A DNA stretch of 64,000 bases, taken from SCN-70-22 sp046327755 (GTDB lineage Bacteria; Gemmatimonadota; Gemmatimonadetes; Gemmatimonadales; Gemmatimonadaceae). The notes below the pieces were generated by a model. It had not been told where the DNA came from. It worked only from the letters and a program-made list of their open reading frames with translations, and ran no database searches. Below are positions 1 through 9,188 of this stretch, in pieces; position 1 is the first letter of the stretch, and every line of letters begins with the position of its first letter. The stretch spans positions 186,001-250,000 of the forward strand of contig JAXLXW010000006.1 in assembly GCA_046327755.1 (NCBI GenBank), in the 5' to 3' direction. A program made the translations under genes and the position numbers.

Positions 1-693
1 CATCAGGCGAACGACCGCTGGATCCGGCGCCCCCGCGGGGCGGCGCGACCCGTCGGTGGCGTCGGTGGCGTCGGTCGACGTCGTACCGGCGTGTGCGTCC
101 CGCGCGAGCCACGCCAGGGCGCCGTCGCGTGTCCCCCCGCGCGCCAGGGCGAGCCAGTCGCGCGTCGACAGTTCCCCCGAGTCGAACGCATCGGCCTCGG
201 CCTGCGTGAGCGACAGCCTGAGGAGCGGGTCGAGCCGTTCGGGCGTTTCCACATCGTCCCACGCGATCTCCGCTGCTTCGCCGCTGTTCACCAGCCAGCG
301 TGCGATCCCGAAGGCGAAGGCGTGTTGCGTTGTCGACCCGGCAATGCCGCTGTCGTCCAGGGCGCGACGCTGCCGTGCGGGGAGCGCGCGCACCCGTCGC
401 GCGGTGTGTGCGAGCGCGCGGACCGCCATCGTCTGTACGCGCAGGTTGTCGGGAAAGGCGCGCAGGAAGAGGAGGTCGTCGTGATACGCGGCGAGGGGAC
501 GACGCGCGCGCGGCGGCCGGCGCTCGAGCGCCGCGAGCAGCGCGAGCTTCTCCGTCGTCGCCTCGACGCCGTAGCGATGACGAATCGCGTGCAACCGCTC
601 GAGTGCGCTTTCCCGGTGTGACGGTACGGATGGCGCGGCAGGGCGTGAAGCTGCGGACGATGCACGTCCCGGCGCTGCGGATGACCTGGCCAT
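1..693 (-). CDS. Unrecognised protein, N-terminal part (gene runs off the left edge)
   Basis: A reading frame stays open from an ATG at 693 leftward past base 1, giving 231 codons without a stop. I do not recognise the family. The N-terminus is Ala/Ser/Pro/Arg-rich (about residues 1-30). It is followed by a likely helical region rich in Arg, Leu and Ala, with a segment reading YHDDLLFLRAFPDN near residue 70 and FGIARWLVNSGEA near residue 120. There is no signal peptide or membrane segment, so it is probably cytoplasmic. The third-position GC pattern and lack of stops favour this frame over the overlapping plus-strand frames. It is transcribed away from the tRNA gene, with which it shares a short divergent spacer. 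Function unknown; the C-terminus is outside the window. Confidence 0.6.
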   Translation of the reverse strand, partial: MARSSAAPGRASSAASRPAAPSVPSHRESALERLHAIRHRYGVEATTEKLALLAALERRPPRARRPLAAYHDDLLFLRAFPDNLRVQTMAVRALAHTARRVRALPARQRRALDDSGIAGSTTQHAFAFGIARWLVNSGEAAEIAWDDVETPERLDPLLRLSLTQAEADAFDSGELSTRDWLALARGGTRDGALAWLARDAHAGTTSTDATDATDGSRRPAGAPDPAVVRLM

Positions 694-796
694 GCCGATG
701 GGAGCCTCACGAGTGGGATCGGAGCCTCCAACCTGCAGGTTATGGTGAGCGACGGCGTCCGAGAGTACCGCCCCGATGCGTAGGGGAAGGGACGAG

Positions 797-826
797 TTGC
801 GCCAAAGGGCGGGGGGCGGCCATTAT
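797..826 (+). promoter_or_regulatory. Possible promoter of the tRNA-Asn gene
   Basis: TTGCGC at 797-802 and CATTAT at 821-826 are separated by 18 bases and lie about 52 bases before the tRNA. They match sigma-70-type boxes only moderately. The assignment rests mainly on position. Confidence 0.3.
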
Positions 827-878
827 TCGGCGTCCGCCGCGACGTGCTCGCGCAAGCGAGGGCGAGGCCGGGCTGTCT

Positions 879-951
879 TGGGGTGTAGCTTAGTTGGCAG
901 AGCGCCTGACTGTTAATCAGGAGGTCGCTGGTTCGAATCCAGCCGCCCCAG
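879..951 (+). tRNA. tRNA-Asn (anticodon GTT)
   Basis: A complete cloverleaf can be folded. The acceptor stem TGGGGTG (879-885) pairs with CGCCCCA (944-950), with one G-T pair. The anticodon stem is CCTGA/TCAGG around the loop CTGTTAA, giving anticodon GTT at 912-914. The T stem GCTGG/CCAGC encloses TTCGAAT. The discriminator base is G951 and CCA is not encoded. The T1-A72-G73 pattern matches bacterial tRNA-Asn. Confidence 0.95.
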
Positions 952-972
952 TTGTCATCCACACGTTGAAAC

Positions 973-1010
973 GCCGAACGCCCGCGACCAACTGGTCGCG
1001 GGCGTTCGGC
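973..1010. terminator. Hairpin between tRNA-Asn and the histidine kinase gene
   Basis: Eighteen-base arms at 973-990 and 993-1010 are perfectly complementary and GC-rich. They are followed by TTGTG rather than a long T-run. The hairpin sits between the 3' end of the tRNA (plus) and the 3' end of the kinase gene (minus), so it can serve both strands. Confidence 0.75.
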
Positions 1011-1045
1011 TTGTGAGGGCAACCGCGTCGGCGCGCTCGTGCCGC

Positions 1046-2215
1046 CTACAACGTCACGAAGTCGATGGTGAAGCGGCTCCCCTCGCCCGGCGCCGAATGC
1101 AGGTGCAGCCGGAAGCCCATCAGCTCGCACAGCTGCCGCGCGATGGCCAGCCCCAGCCCGGTCCCGCCGAAGCGGCGCGCGGTCGTGGTATCCCCCTGCT
1201 CGAACGGCTCGAAGATCGTGGACTGCACCTCGAGCGGGATGCCGATCCCGCTGTCTTGCACCTCGAGCGCGGTTGGTTCGCCGCGGGCGTCGGCGCGGAC
1301 GCGCACCACCACGCCGCCGGCCAACGTGAACTTGAGGGCGTTGCCCAACAGGTTGATGAGGACCTGGCGCAGCCGGTCGGCGTCGGCGATGACCGGCCGC
1401 AGGTCGTCCGGCAACTCGGTCGTCAGCTGCAGGTTGCGCACATGCGCCTGGTCGGCGAGCTGTCCCGCCGTCTCCAGCACCAGGGCGCGCAGGTCCACCG
1501 GGAGGCGTCGCACGCTGACGCGCCCTGCCTCCACCTGCGACAGGTCGAGGATCTCGTTGATGATGGTGAGCAGGTGCGTCCCGTTGGCCCGGATGCGCTC
1601 GAGGAAGGCGCTGTCCGCATGCTCGGCGTCGCCGCTCGCCCGGCGCCGCGACAGGAGGAGGGTGGCAAAGCCGATGACCGAGTTGAGCGGCGTCCGCAGC
1701 TCGTGGCTCATGCGCGCCAGGAAGGCGCTCTTGGCCCGGCTCGCGAGCTCCGCGGCGTCCTTGGCGGCACGCAGCACCTGCTCGGCTTGCACCTGACGGG
1801 TAATGTCGGTGAACGTCGTCACGACGGCGGAGGGGAGCGGGGCGCCACGCTCGATGACAGGGGTGCTGTTGACGTTGATCCAGGTCAGCGTCCCGTCGGG
1901 CTTGTATACCCCCATCACCGTCCCCCACACCGAGCGCCCCGTGCGGAGCGTCTGCATGGCGGGATGCTCGTCGCTCGGAAAGGGAGATCCGTCCCCGCGC
2001 ACCGTCCTCCAGCGCGGGTCGTTCGAGCTGCGCCCGGACATCTCGTCGCCGGAAAGCCCGAGGATCTCCTCCGCCCGCGGATTCCAGCCGCGGATCGTCC
2101 CGTCGGCATGCTGGACCACCACCCCTTCACTCATCGCTCCCACCACCTGCCGCACGTCCAGCGACGCGAAGCGATCAAGGCCGCCCGTGGTGCGAGTGGG
2201 TGCGGCGAGAGTCAT
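1046..2215 (-). CDS. PAS-domain sensor histidine kinase
   Basis: This 389-residue, probably cytosolic kinase would autophosphorylate on histidine and pass phosphate to a response regulator. A PAS domain spans about residues 20-140 and ends in the FTDITR motif. It is followed by a HisKA dimerisation helix with the H-box SHELRTPLNS (His171), and by an HATPase domain with the N-box around Asn288-Asn292, the G1 box DSGIGIP (from 321), FEPF, and the G2 box GGTGLGLAI (from 350). There is no membrane segment or attached receiver domain. I chose the ATG at 2215 because the PAS domain follows directly; upstream in-frame codons encode low-complexity residues. No partner regulator is adjacent. It is divergent from the amidohydrolase gene at 2385. 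Confidence 0.9.
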   Translation of the reverse strand: MTLAAPTRTTGGLDRFASLDVRQVVGAMSEGVVVQHADGTIRGWNPRAEEILGLSGDEMSGRSSNDPRWRTVRGDGSPFPSDEHPAMQTLRTGRSVWGTVMGVYKPDGTLTWINVNSTPVIERGAPLPSAVVTTFTDITRQVQAEQVLRAAKDAAELASRAKSAFLARMSHELRTPLNSVIGFATLLLSRRRASGDAEHADSAFLERIRANGTHLLTIINEILDLSQVEAGRVSVRRLPVDLRALVLETAGQLADQAHVRNLQLTTELPDDLRPVIADADRLRQVLINLLGNALKFTLAGGVVVRVRADARGEPTALEVQDSGIGIPLEVQSTIFEPFEQGDTTTARRFGGTGLGLAIARQLCELMGFRLHLHSAPGEGSRFTIDFVTL

Positions 2216-2384
2216 GTGCGGTCGAACGGGAAGAGAGTCTTCGGTGAGTGCCCTCCAATAGTCTCGGTCCCGAATCGAGAAAGCTTGACGGGACACTCGA
2301 CGGCAGAACCCGGAGGGAGGATCTTCCCCCCTCCGCGCCGTCGCCACACTGCCCGCCACACCGCCCTTCACACCGCCCGCCAAC

Positions 2385-3764
2385 GTGCAGATCTCCCGCC
2401 CCGTCTTCGCCTCGCGCGCCCTTCACGTTTGCCGTCTGACGGTCGCGTGCGTCGCGCTGGCCGTTGCTGCGCTCGCCGCCGCCTCGCAGCCGGCCGACGC
2501 CCAGGCGCCGCGTACCGTCGCCGAGGGGGTGCCGATCGCCCTGCGGGCGCAGCGCCTGATCGTCGGTGACGGGACGACGATCGACCAGCCGGTCGTGGTG
2601 GTGCAAGGCGAGCGCATCGTGGCGGTCGGAACCGCAGCGACGGTTCAGCTCCCGCGCGGTGCCCGCATCATCGATCTCTCCGGGCACACGCTCCTCCCCG
2701 GCCTCATCGACTCGCACACGCACATCAACTCGTCGGACAACGACGGCGGGGACATGGCGGTGCTGAAGGAGACGGGCGCGCACGCCGCCATTTACGGCGT
2801 CGTGAACGCGAAGAAGACGCTCGACGCCGGCTTCACCACCATTCGCGACGTCGGGGCGACGAACTACGCCGACATCGCGCTGCGCGACCTCATCGCGAAG
2901 GGGGTCGTCCCCGGGCCGCGCATCTACGCCGCTGGGCCGTCGCTCGGGATCACGGGCGGGCACGCCGACGTGAACGGCTGGAGCCCGCTCATCGACATTC
3001 CCGGCACCGGGATGATCGTCGACGGTGTCGACGCCATGCGGAAGGCGGTGCGCCAGAACGTCAAGTACGGGAGCGACCACATCAAGATCACCGCCACCGG
3101 CGGCATTCTGTCGGTAGGGGATGCGGTGGATCACGCGCAATACTCGGAAGAGGAACTGCGCGCGGCGGTCGAGGAGGCGACGCGCCTGGGGCGCAAGGTG
3201 GCCATGCATGCCCATGGTGCGCAGGGGATCGTCACGGCGGTGCGCGCCGGCGCGGCGTCGATCGAGCACGGTTCGCTGATCGACGACGCCGGGATCGCCC
3301 TCATGAGGGAGAAGGGGACGTACCTCGTCCCCACGCTCATCATCCTCGAGGAGATCGTGCGTGACGGCGAGAAGAAGGGGGTCCCCGCCAACTCGATCGC
3401 CAAGGCGCGGGCCATCGAGGGGGAGCGGCGCGTGCGCCTGCACAAGGCCTTCCAGGCCGGCGTGAAGTTCGCCTTCGGGACCGACGCCACGGGCGACATC
3501 CACGGGCGCAATGCGCAGGAGTTTGCCCTCATGATCGACCAGTTGGGCGCGACCCCGATGCAGGCGATCCAGACGGCGACGTCGGGCGCCGCGGCGCTCA
3601 TCGGCGTCGAACGCGACCTCGGGACGATCACGGCCGGGAAGCTCGCCGACCTCATCGCCGTCGCCGGCGACCCGCTCGCCGACGTGCGGCGCCTGGAGTC
3701 GGTCGACTTCGTGATGAAGGGCGGCGCGGTGCACAAGGCGCCGGCGACGGTGCCGGCGCGTTAG
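2385..3764 (+). CDS. Secreted amidohydrolase (metal-dependent hydrolase)
   Basis: This 459-residue protein belongs to the amidohydrolase superfamily, in the imidazolonepropionase/Xaa-Pro-dipeptidase-like group. Residues 1-40 form a signal peptide (hydrophobic stretch VACVALAVAALAAA, cleavage near ADAQA). The metal-site motifs are in the expected order: HTH after GLIDS, the lysine of IKITATGG, HAHG, EHGS and the aspartate of FGTDATGD. The C-terminal GTITAGKLADLIAVAGDP segment is typical of the small beta domain. The substrate is likely a dipeptide or cyclic amide, but the sequence does not say which. Location is periplasmic or extracellular. The stop codon TAG lies inside the recurrent CGTTAGG motif (3759-3765). 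A similar enzyme is encoded at 7661, so the region carries two paralogues. Confidence 0.88.
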   Translation: MQISRPVFASRALHVCRLTVACVALAVAALAAASQPADAQAPRTVAEGVPIALRAQRLIVGDGTTIDQPVVVVQGERIVAVGTAATVQLPRGARIIDLSGHTLLPGLIDSHTHINSSDNDGGDMAVLKETGAHAAIYGVVNAKKTLDAGFTTIRDVGATNYADIALRDLIAKGVVPGPRIYAAGPSLGITGGHADVNGWSPLIDIPGTGMIVDGVDAMRKAVRQNVKYGSDHIKITATGGILSVGDAVDHAQYSEEELRAAVEEATRLGRKVAMHAHGAQGIVTAVRAGAASIEHGSLIDDAGIALMREKGTYLVPTLIILEEIVRDGEKKGVPANSIAKARAIEGERRVRLHKAFQAGVKFAFGTDATGDIHGRNAQEFALMIDQLGATPMQAIQTATSGAAALIGVERDLGTITAGKLADLIAVAGDPLADVRRLESVDFVMKGGAVHKAPATVPAR

Positions 3765-3798
3765 GCGGTCGCCCTCCGGGACGCAGGGCGCGCGGTTG

Positions 3799-5274
3799 CT
3801 AGCGTGCCGGCGTCCCCCGCGTCGCGGCGCGCTTCACCTCGATGGCGCGCGCGATGTCGAGGCGGATCGTTCCCGAGGCGTCGGCCTGCACGTGGATCGC
3901 GTCGCGCCGAGCCCGCACCGTCACGTCCTTCACCTTGTCGAGGGCGGCCACCAGGGAAACCCCCTCGGCCAGGTTCCGGTTCATCCCGCGCTCGGCGCGC
4001 GTGCGCAGTTGGTCCAGGTGCCCCTGCAACGGGAAACGCGCGTTCTGGCGCAGCAGGTCGCGGATCTGGTTGTCTCCCAGGAAGGCCAGCCCCTTCACGA
4101 ACAGCGACGTCGTGCGCAGGTCGTAGCCCAGGTCGGGAATCAGGAGCTGGTCGGCCGTGTTGTCGTAGCGCGGCGTCCCGGTGAGGTAGACGAGCCCGCG
4201 CGCCGCGCCGTCGAAGCGCACGCCTAACGCCACGCGCCCGCCGCCGATGCCGGACAGCGCCACGTCGCGCAGCGTGATGCTGCGCTTGGCCCAGGTGAGC
4301 GTCTTGCCGACGAGGGCGCGTCGCAGCAAGCCGGTGGCCACGTCGTAGCCGAACGTTCCTTCCAGCGCGACGCGCATCCCGCGCCCCTTGAGCGCTCCCT
4401 TGCTGAGCGGCGGGAGCGGCGTGAACAGCTCGAAGTCGTTGGGGCGGTTGCCGGTGGCGATGCGCGGCGCCGCCTCCAGCCGCAACGAGGCGACCGCGAC
4501 GCCGCTGTCCACGCGAACCCCCCCGAGCTGCACGCGCTTGGGATTGATCGTGAGGTAGATCGAGTCGGTGAGGCGGATGGGACGCGAGATGTCGCGCCAC
4601 CATCGCTCGAAGCGCGTGCGCGTCTGCACCCCGGCGAGCGCCCGGTCGAGCGTCCGCACTTCCTTCTCCAGCGCGTCGCGCGTCGCCTTCATCACGCGAT
4701 CGGTGACGTCCACCCGGAAGATCGTGACGGCGCACTTGTCGCGTGACTCGGTGCTGTATGGCGCCACTCGCGCCACGCGCGACTTCGCCGTCAGCTGCCA
4801 CGACTCCTGCAGCGCCAGCGTGCTCTCCAGCCGCACGCGCGTCCGCGGCTTCGGGACGTTCCCCGTCCCGCACGCGGCACTGATCTCCGGGCCGATCGGT
4901 GGCTTGTACCACCCGCGCCCTTCGTACTCCACGACGCTGGAGACCGTCACGCGCTGCGAGTCGACGGCGATCACGAAGGGGGAGCGCCGTGCGGCGTACG
5001 CCACATGCATGCGCTTGTTGCTGGCCACGTCGAGCCGCTGCGTGATGTCGCCGAAGTTCCGAGGGACCGCCCGTTCGAGCGCGACCAACGCCGGCTCGAG
5101 TTCGTACCGGATCTCCGACTCCACGATCGAGGGCGCGAGCACAACCAGTGTGTCGGCCGCGTCCTCGCTCACGTCGGGGGGCGGGGCGTCGATGTCGAGT
5201 GCACGGTTGCACGCGGCGGTTGCGATCACCCCCAGCACGCCGACGCTTCGAACCAGCGAGCGTCGGCGGCTCAC
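3799..5274 (-). CDS. DUF4403-family lipoprotein
   Basis: This protein of about 491 residues resembles the DUF4403 family of uncharacterised envelope proteins, which carry repeated beta-rich modules. I see a lipoprotein signal if translation begins at the GTG at 5274: an Arg-rich start, a short hydrophobic stretch VGVLGVIATAAC and a lipobox cysteine, followed by an Asp/Pro-rich linker. The open frame continues upstream, and an ATG at 5388 would add 38 Arg/Gly-rich residues. That is a poor signal peptide, so I prefer the GTG start. The mature part contains long stretches such as WAKRSITLRDVALSG and GLAFLGDNQIRDLL. It is head-to-head with the multicopper oxidase, so the two share a promoter region. 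The molecular role is unknown. Confidence 0.72.
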   Translation of the reverse strand: MSRRRSLVRSVGVLGVIATAACNRALDIDAPPPDVSEDAADTLVVLAPSIVESEIRYELEPALVALERAVPRNFGDITQRLDVASNKRMHVAYAARRSPFVIAVDSQRVTVSSVVEYEGRGWYKPPIGPEISAACGTGNVPKPRTRVRLESTLALQESWQLTAKSRVARVAPYSTESRDKCAVTIFRVDVTDRVMKATRDALEKEVRTLDRALAGVQTRTRFERWWRDISRPIRLTDSIYLTINPKRVQLGGVRVDSGVAVASLRLEAAPRIATGNRPNDFELFTPLPPLSKGALKGRGMRVALEGTFGYDVATGLLRRALVGKTLTWAKRSITLRDVALSGIGGGRVALGVRFDGAARGLVYLTGTPRYDNTADQLLIPDLGYDLRTTSLFVKGLAFLGDNQIRDLLRQNARFPLQGHLDQLRTRAERGMNRNLAEGVSLVAALDKVKDVTVRARRDAIHVQADASGTIRLDIARAIEVKRAATRGTPAR

Positions 5275-5458
5275 CAGGACGCCCGAACGGCATCCGCGCG
5301 CCACGCCACCACGCGAAACGCCGCCTCGCGATGCGGTGCCGAGCCGTCCCTCGCCACGCTGCTGGCGACCCCTTCTACCGCGACTCATGTTCATCGGCAT
5401 GAACGCTATCGCGCGCCCGCAGACTGTCGAGCCCCTCGCACGAGCGGGGAGACCCGCC

Positions 5459-7627
5459 GTGCCCAGCACGCGCCATGTGCCGATCATTGCCGAGATGTTC
5501 GCCGTGCTGGCGGTACTCCTCGTCACGTCGGGGCGCGCGGGAGCGCAAGTTGTTCCGCCAGTCGAGCCGCTCTGCCCCGCCGGGGTTGCCCCGTTCGCCT
5601 CGCCCCTGTGCGCCGAGCTCGTCCCTACCCCTGACCTGCTGGACGTCAACGGAATGCTCGAGCTGCGCGCGGTCCGCTCCCCGTTCGGCGTTGCGGTGAC
5701 CGCCGACGGGCGGCTGCGCCATCGCCTGGTGGCGCGCATCGCCGGCCTCCCGGCGGCGTCATCGTTAGGTCGTTACGTGACGTATGTGGCGTGGGGCTAC
5801 GACGTCACGATGGCAGGCGGGCGGCGGCTCGCGGTCGTTGGCAACGGGGAGTTCGACCTCGGCGAGCTCCCATGGGAGCGCTTTCGGGTCGTGGTGAGCG
5901 CAGAGCCCTCATCCAATGTCCGGACACGCCAGGGACGTCTCGTCCTGCGCGCGACGTCGCCTGCCGCGCTCCTCCTCGCGCATCGCGATGCCATGGGAGC
6001 GATGAACAGCAGCGCTGGCGTCGCCGCTCCTGCGTCGGCGACGGAATCGCCGCACGCCGAGCACGGGCACCACGCCGGGGGCTGGCCCGCACCACCGGAC
6101 GATCCACGCATCGCCGCGGCGCCGATGGCGCATCCGTCCCCCAGCACCGCCCCCTGGCGCCCGGACACCACGGGTGGCGACGTGCGCGATGCCAGCGCGC
6201 GTCGCGTGGTCGACCTGCGCGACGGTGACACATTGCGGCTGACGGCTGGCTTCGTCCGCCGCACGATCGGCTCGCGCACCTTTGTCATGTACGGCTACAA
6301 CGGCCAGTATCCGGGGCCGCTCATCCGCGTCCGCCAGGGTGCCGAGGTCGTCGTCAGCTTCCGCAACGCGATCGACCTTCCGTCGACGATTCACTGGCAC
6401 GGGCTCCGGCTCGACAACCGATTCGACGGTGTCCCCGGCGTCACGCAGGCGCCGGTTGCTCCTGGCGACTCGTTCACCTACCGCCTGCGCTTTCCCGACG
6501 CCGGGATCTACTGGTACCACCCCCACGTGCGCGAGGACATCCAGCAGGAGCTTGGCCTCTACGGCAACCTCCTCGTGTCGCGGCGCGCGCGGGCGCGCGT
6601 CCCCGTGCACCAGGAGGAGATCCTCGCCCTCGACGACTTCCTCGCCGGACGCGATGGCGCCTATCCCTTCGGCGCCGATGCCCCGTCACACGCCCTCATG
6701 GGGCGCTTCGGCAACCTCCTTCTCGTCAACGGCGAGCCGTCGTATCGATTGCAGCTGTCGAAGGGGAGCGTCGTCCGGTTCTACTTCACCAACGTCGCCA
6801 ACGCCCGCATCTTCAACCTCCGCATTCCCGGGGCGCGCCTCAAGCTCGTCGGCTCCGACCTGGGCGACCTCGAACGGGAGGAGTGGGTCGAATCGGTCGT
6901 CATCGCGCCGGCCGAGCGCTACATCGTCGAGGCTCGCTTCGACACGCCGGGGAGCTACGCGATGGTGAACAGCGTGCAGTGGCTCGACCACATGCGCGGC
7001 TCCGTGCGCCCGGTCGTCGACACGATGGGGACGATCACGGTGAGCGAGACGGCGGTGCGCCCCGACCTGCGCGCGCCGTTCGCACGGCTGCGCACCAACC
7101 GCGACGTGCAGGCCGAAGTCGCCCCCTTCCGTCGCCACTTCGCGCGCCCGGTCGACCACACCCTCACGCTCGGCATGCGCACGGCCGGACTCTCGCCGGC
7201 CATGGTCGCCATGCTCGTCGGCGTCGCCGTCCCGCTCGACTGGAACGACGCCATGCCGATGATGAATGCCCCGCTCAGCGGAAAGGACGTCACCTGGACG
7301 CTCACGGACGAGTCCGGGCGCGAGAACATGGACATTCACTGGCGTTTCCGCGTGGGCGACATCGTGCGCATCCGCCTGCGCAACGATCCAGCCGCCACCC
7401 ACGCCATGGCGCACCCGATCCACTTTCACGGCCAGCGCTTCCTCGTGGCCTCGCGCAACGGCGTCCCCAACGACAATCTCGTCTGGAAGGACACCGCCGT
7501 CCTCCCCGCGGGAGAGACGATGGACCTCATCCTCGAGCTCTCCAACCCCGGCGATTGGATGTTTCACTGCCACATCGCCGAGCACCTGGGGACCGGGATG
7601 ATGGGACTGATGAGTGTCACACGATAG
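5459..7627 (+). CDS. Secreted multicopper oxidase with an N-terminal extra domain and His-rich linker
   Basis: This 722-residue oxidase couples one-electron substrate oxidation to reduction of oxygen to water. All four copper motifs are present: HWHG (His312), YHPH (about 354), HPIHFHG (about 651) and HCHIAEHLGTGM (from 703). The axial methionine of the type 1 site is therefore present. I chose the GTG at 5459 because GGGGAG lies seven bases upstream and a normal signal peptide follows (MFAVLAVLLVTSG, cleavage after AGA). An upstream ATG at 5387 would add 24 residues. About 170 residues precede the cupredoxin domains and are unlike laccase; a linker with HAEHGHH and many Ala/Pro separates them. 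It may act on metals such as Cu(I) or Mn(II), or on phenols. The substrate is not predictable from sequence. Confidence 0.88.
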   Translation: MPSTRHVPIIAEMFAVLAVLLVTSGRAGAQVVPPVEPLCPAGVAPFASPLCAELVPTPDLLDVNGMLELRAVRSPFGVAVTADGRLRHRLVARIAGLPAASSLGRYVTYVAWGYDVTMAGGRRLAVVGNGEFDLGELPWERFRVVVSAEPSSNVRTRQGRLVLRATSPAALLLAHRDAMGAMNSSAGVAAPASATESPHAEHGHHAGGWPAPPDDPRIAAAPMAHPSPSTAPWRPDTTGGDVRDASARRVVDLRDGDTLRLTAGFVRRTIGSRTFVMYGYNGQYPGPLIRVRQGAEVVVSFRNAIDLPSTIHWHGLRLDNRFDGVPGVTQAPVAPGDSFTYRLRFPDAGIYWYHPHVREDIQQELGLYGNLLVSRRARARVPVHQEEILALDDFLAGRDGAYPFGADAPSHALMGRFGNLLLVNGEPSYRLQLSKGSVVRFYFTNVANARIFNLRIPGARLKLVGSDLGDLEREEWVESVVIAPAERYIVEARFDTPGSYAMVNSVQWLDHMRGSVRPVVDTMGTITVSETAVRPDLRAPFARLRTNRDVQAEVAPFRRHFARPVDHTLTLGMRTAGLSPAMVAMLVGVAVPLDWNDAMPMMNAPLSGKDVTWTLTDESGRENMDIHWRFRVGDIVRIRLRNDPAATHAMAHPIHFHGQRFLVASRNGVPNDNLVWKDTAVLPAGETMDLILELSNPGDWMFHCHIAEHLGTGMMGLMSVTR

Positions 7628-7660
7628 CTCGCCGAATCCTCCCCCCTCACGGCACATCCC

Positions 7661-9094
7661 ATGCGATTCCCGCCCCTCGTGGTCAGCGCGCTCCTCGTGG
7701 CCACAAACGCTGCGCTGCAGGCGCAACCCGCACCACGCACCCTCGCCCCTAACGTGCGCCAGTTCGTCGCCATCGATGCCCCGGTCGTCGCCCTGACGAA
7801 CGTGCGCCTCGTCGACGGCACCGGCGCCCCGGCGCGTGACGGGCAGGTCATCGTCATCGAAGGGGCGACGATTCGCGCCGTGGGTCCCGCGGCGTCGACC
7901 CCCGTCCCGGCTGGCGCGCGCGTCGTCGATCTCGCCGGACAGGTGGTGATGCCGGGGATCGTCGGGCTGCACGACCACATGTACTACTCGTCGGCAGCGG
8001 GCGGCTCGATGAAGATGATGCTGCAGTCGTACCCGAAGCTCTTCCTCGGCGCCGGCATCACCACGATTCGCACCGCCGGGAGCACCGACTCGTACCAGGA
8101 ACTCAATCTCCGCGCGGCGATCGAGAAGGGGCTCGCCGTGGGCCCCGAGCTGTTCGTCACCGGCCCCTATCTCCAGGGCCCCGGCGTCGGGCCGGGCCCC
8201 ATGCACCCGGTCAACGGCCCCGAGGACGCGCGGCGCATGGTGCGCTACTGGGCCGAGGAGGGGGTGACGTGGTTCAAGGCGTACACGCAGATCTCGCGCG
8301 CCGACCTCGGCGCCGCGATCGACGAGGCGCACAAGCACGGCGTGAAGGTCACGGCGCATCTCTGCTCGGTGGGGTATCGCGAGGCGGTGGCGTTAGGCAT
8401 CGACAACCTCGAGCACGGCCTCTTCGCCAACACCGAGTTCTATCGCAACAAGCAGCCCGATGCCTGTCCCACCGTGGGCGACTCGATGATCTTCGCCGAT
8501 GTCCGCCCCGACAACCCGGACGTGAAGCGCACGATCGACGAGATGATCCGCCACGGCGTCTCCCTCACCTCGACGCTCGCCGTGTACGAGACCGCGACGC
8601 CGAGTCGAGTGAAGGAAGACCCGCGCGTCCTCGAGGCGCTCATCCCCGATGCCGCCGCCGCGGTGAAGAAGTGGTACGACGCCGCGCCAGGCGCCAAGGA
8701 CGCCCCGTCCCGCGAGGTGCTGCGCAAGACGATGGAGTTCGAGCGCGCCTTCGCCAAGGCCGGCGGGCTCCTCGCCGCCGGCTCGGACCCGTGCTGCCTG
8801 CATGTCATCGCCGGCTACGGCGACCAGCGCAACTTCGAGCTCCTGGTCGAGGCGGGCTTCACCCCGGAAGAGGCGGTGCAGGTGATGACGCTCAACGGGG
8901 CGCGCGTCCTCGGGATCGACCGGCGCGTGGGGAGCATCGCCCCCGGCAAGCAGGCCGACCTCGTCGTCGTCGCCGGCGATCCCACGCGCAACCCCGCCGA
9001 CATCCGGAAAGTCGTCACGGTCTTCCGGCAGGGGGTCGGCTACGACTCGGCGAAGCTCATCGCCGCCATCAAGGGACAGGTCGGGCTCAAGTAG
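7661..9094 (+). CDS. Secreted amidohydrolase, second copy
   Basis: This 477-residue amidohydrolase has a signal peptide (MRFPPLVVSALLVATNAALQA). The metal-ligand series is GLHDHMY, the lysine of WFKAYTQ, TAHL, LEHG and GSDPCC. The family C-terminus GSIAPGKQADLVVVAGDP is present. It starts 33 bases after the multicopper oxidase stop, in the same direction, so the two may be cotranscribed. It is only distantly similar to the protein at 2385, with different spacing around the HxH and a Cys-Cys after the catalytic Asp. The codons CCT-AAC and TTA-GGC inside it are two instances of the CCTAACG/CGTTAGG motif. The substrate is unknown. Confidence 0.87.
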   Translation: MRFPPLVVSALLVATNAALQAQPAPRTLAPNVRQFVAIDAPVVALTNVRLVDGTGAPARDGQVIVIEGATIRAVGPAASTPVPAGARVVDLAGQVVMPGIVGLHDHMYYSSAAGGSMKMMLQSYPKLFLGAGITTIRTAGSTDSYQELNLRAAIEKGLAVGPELFVTGPYLQGPGVGPGPMHPVNGPEDARRMVRYWAEEGVTWFKAYTQISRADLGAAIDEAHKHGVKVTAHLCSVGYREAVALGIDNLEHGLFANTEFYRNKQPDACPTVGDSMIFADVRPDNPDVKRTIDEMIRHGVSLTSTLAVYETATPSRVKEDPRVLEALIPDAAAAVKKWYDAAPGAKDAPSREVLRKTMEFERAFAKAGGLLAAGSDPCCLHVIAGYGDQRNFELLVEAGFTPEEAVQVMTLNGARVLGIDRRVGSIAPGKQADLVVVAGDPTRNPADIRKVVTVFRQGVGYDSAKLIAAIKGQVGLK

Positions 9095-9100
9095 CCGGCC

Positions 9101-9140
9101 GTCGACGGGCCGCGATCCCGCGCGGTCGCAGCCCGTCGAC
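9101..9140. terminator. Inverted repeat after the amidohydrolase gene
   Basis: GTCGACGGGC (9101-9110) and GCCCGTCGAC (9131-9140) are perfectly complementary across a 20-base loop that is itself GC-rich. No T-run follows. It lies between the amidohydrolase stop and the Fur-box, so a terminator role is plausible but not proven. Confidence 0.35.
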
Positions 9141-9165
9141 CGTGAGCCGCACTGCACCCCTTGTT

Positions 9166-9184
9166 GAGAATTGATTATCATTAC
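9166..9184 (+). promoter_or_regulatory. Fur/Zur-like box overlapping the start of the Fur-family gene
   Basis: The AT-rich 19-mer contains TGATTATCATTA, which differs at one base from the core TGATAATCATTA of the classical Fur box. It is also one of the very few AT-rich islands in the window. It ends five bases before the ATG of the Fur-family regulator, which implies autoregulation and a very short leader. Whether the metal is iron, zinc or manganese cannot be read from the box. Confidence 0.7.
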
Positions 9185-9188
9185 GGCG

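Noticed and set aside
2175..3734. Long antisense open frame (519 codons) opposite the amidohydrolase gene
   Set aside because: Its product is Arg/Gly/Asp-rich without domains, and the plus-strand frame has clear amidohydrolase motifs. Long antisense frames are expected in high-GC DNA.
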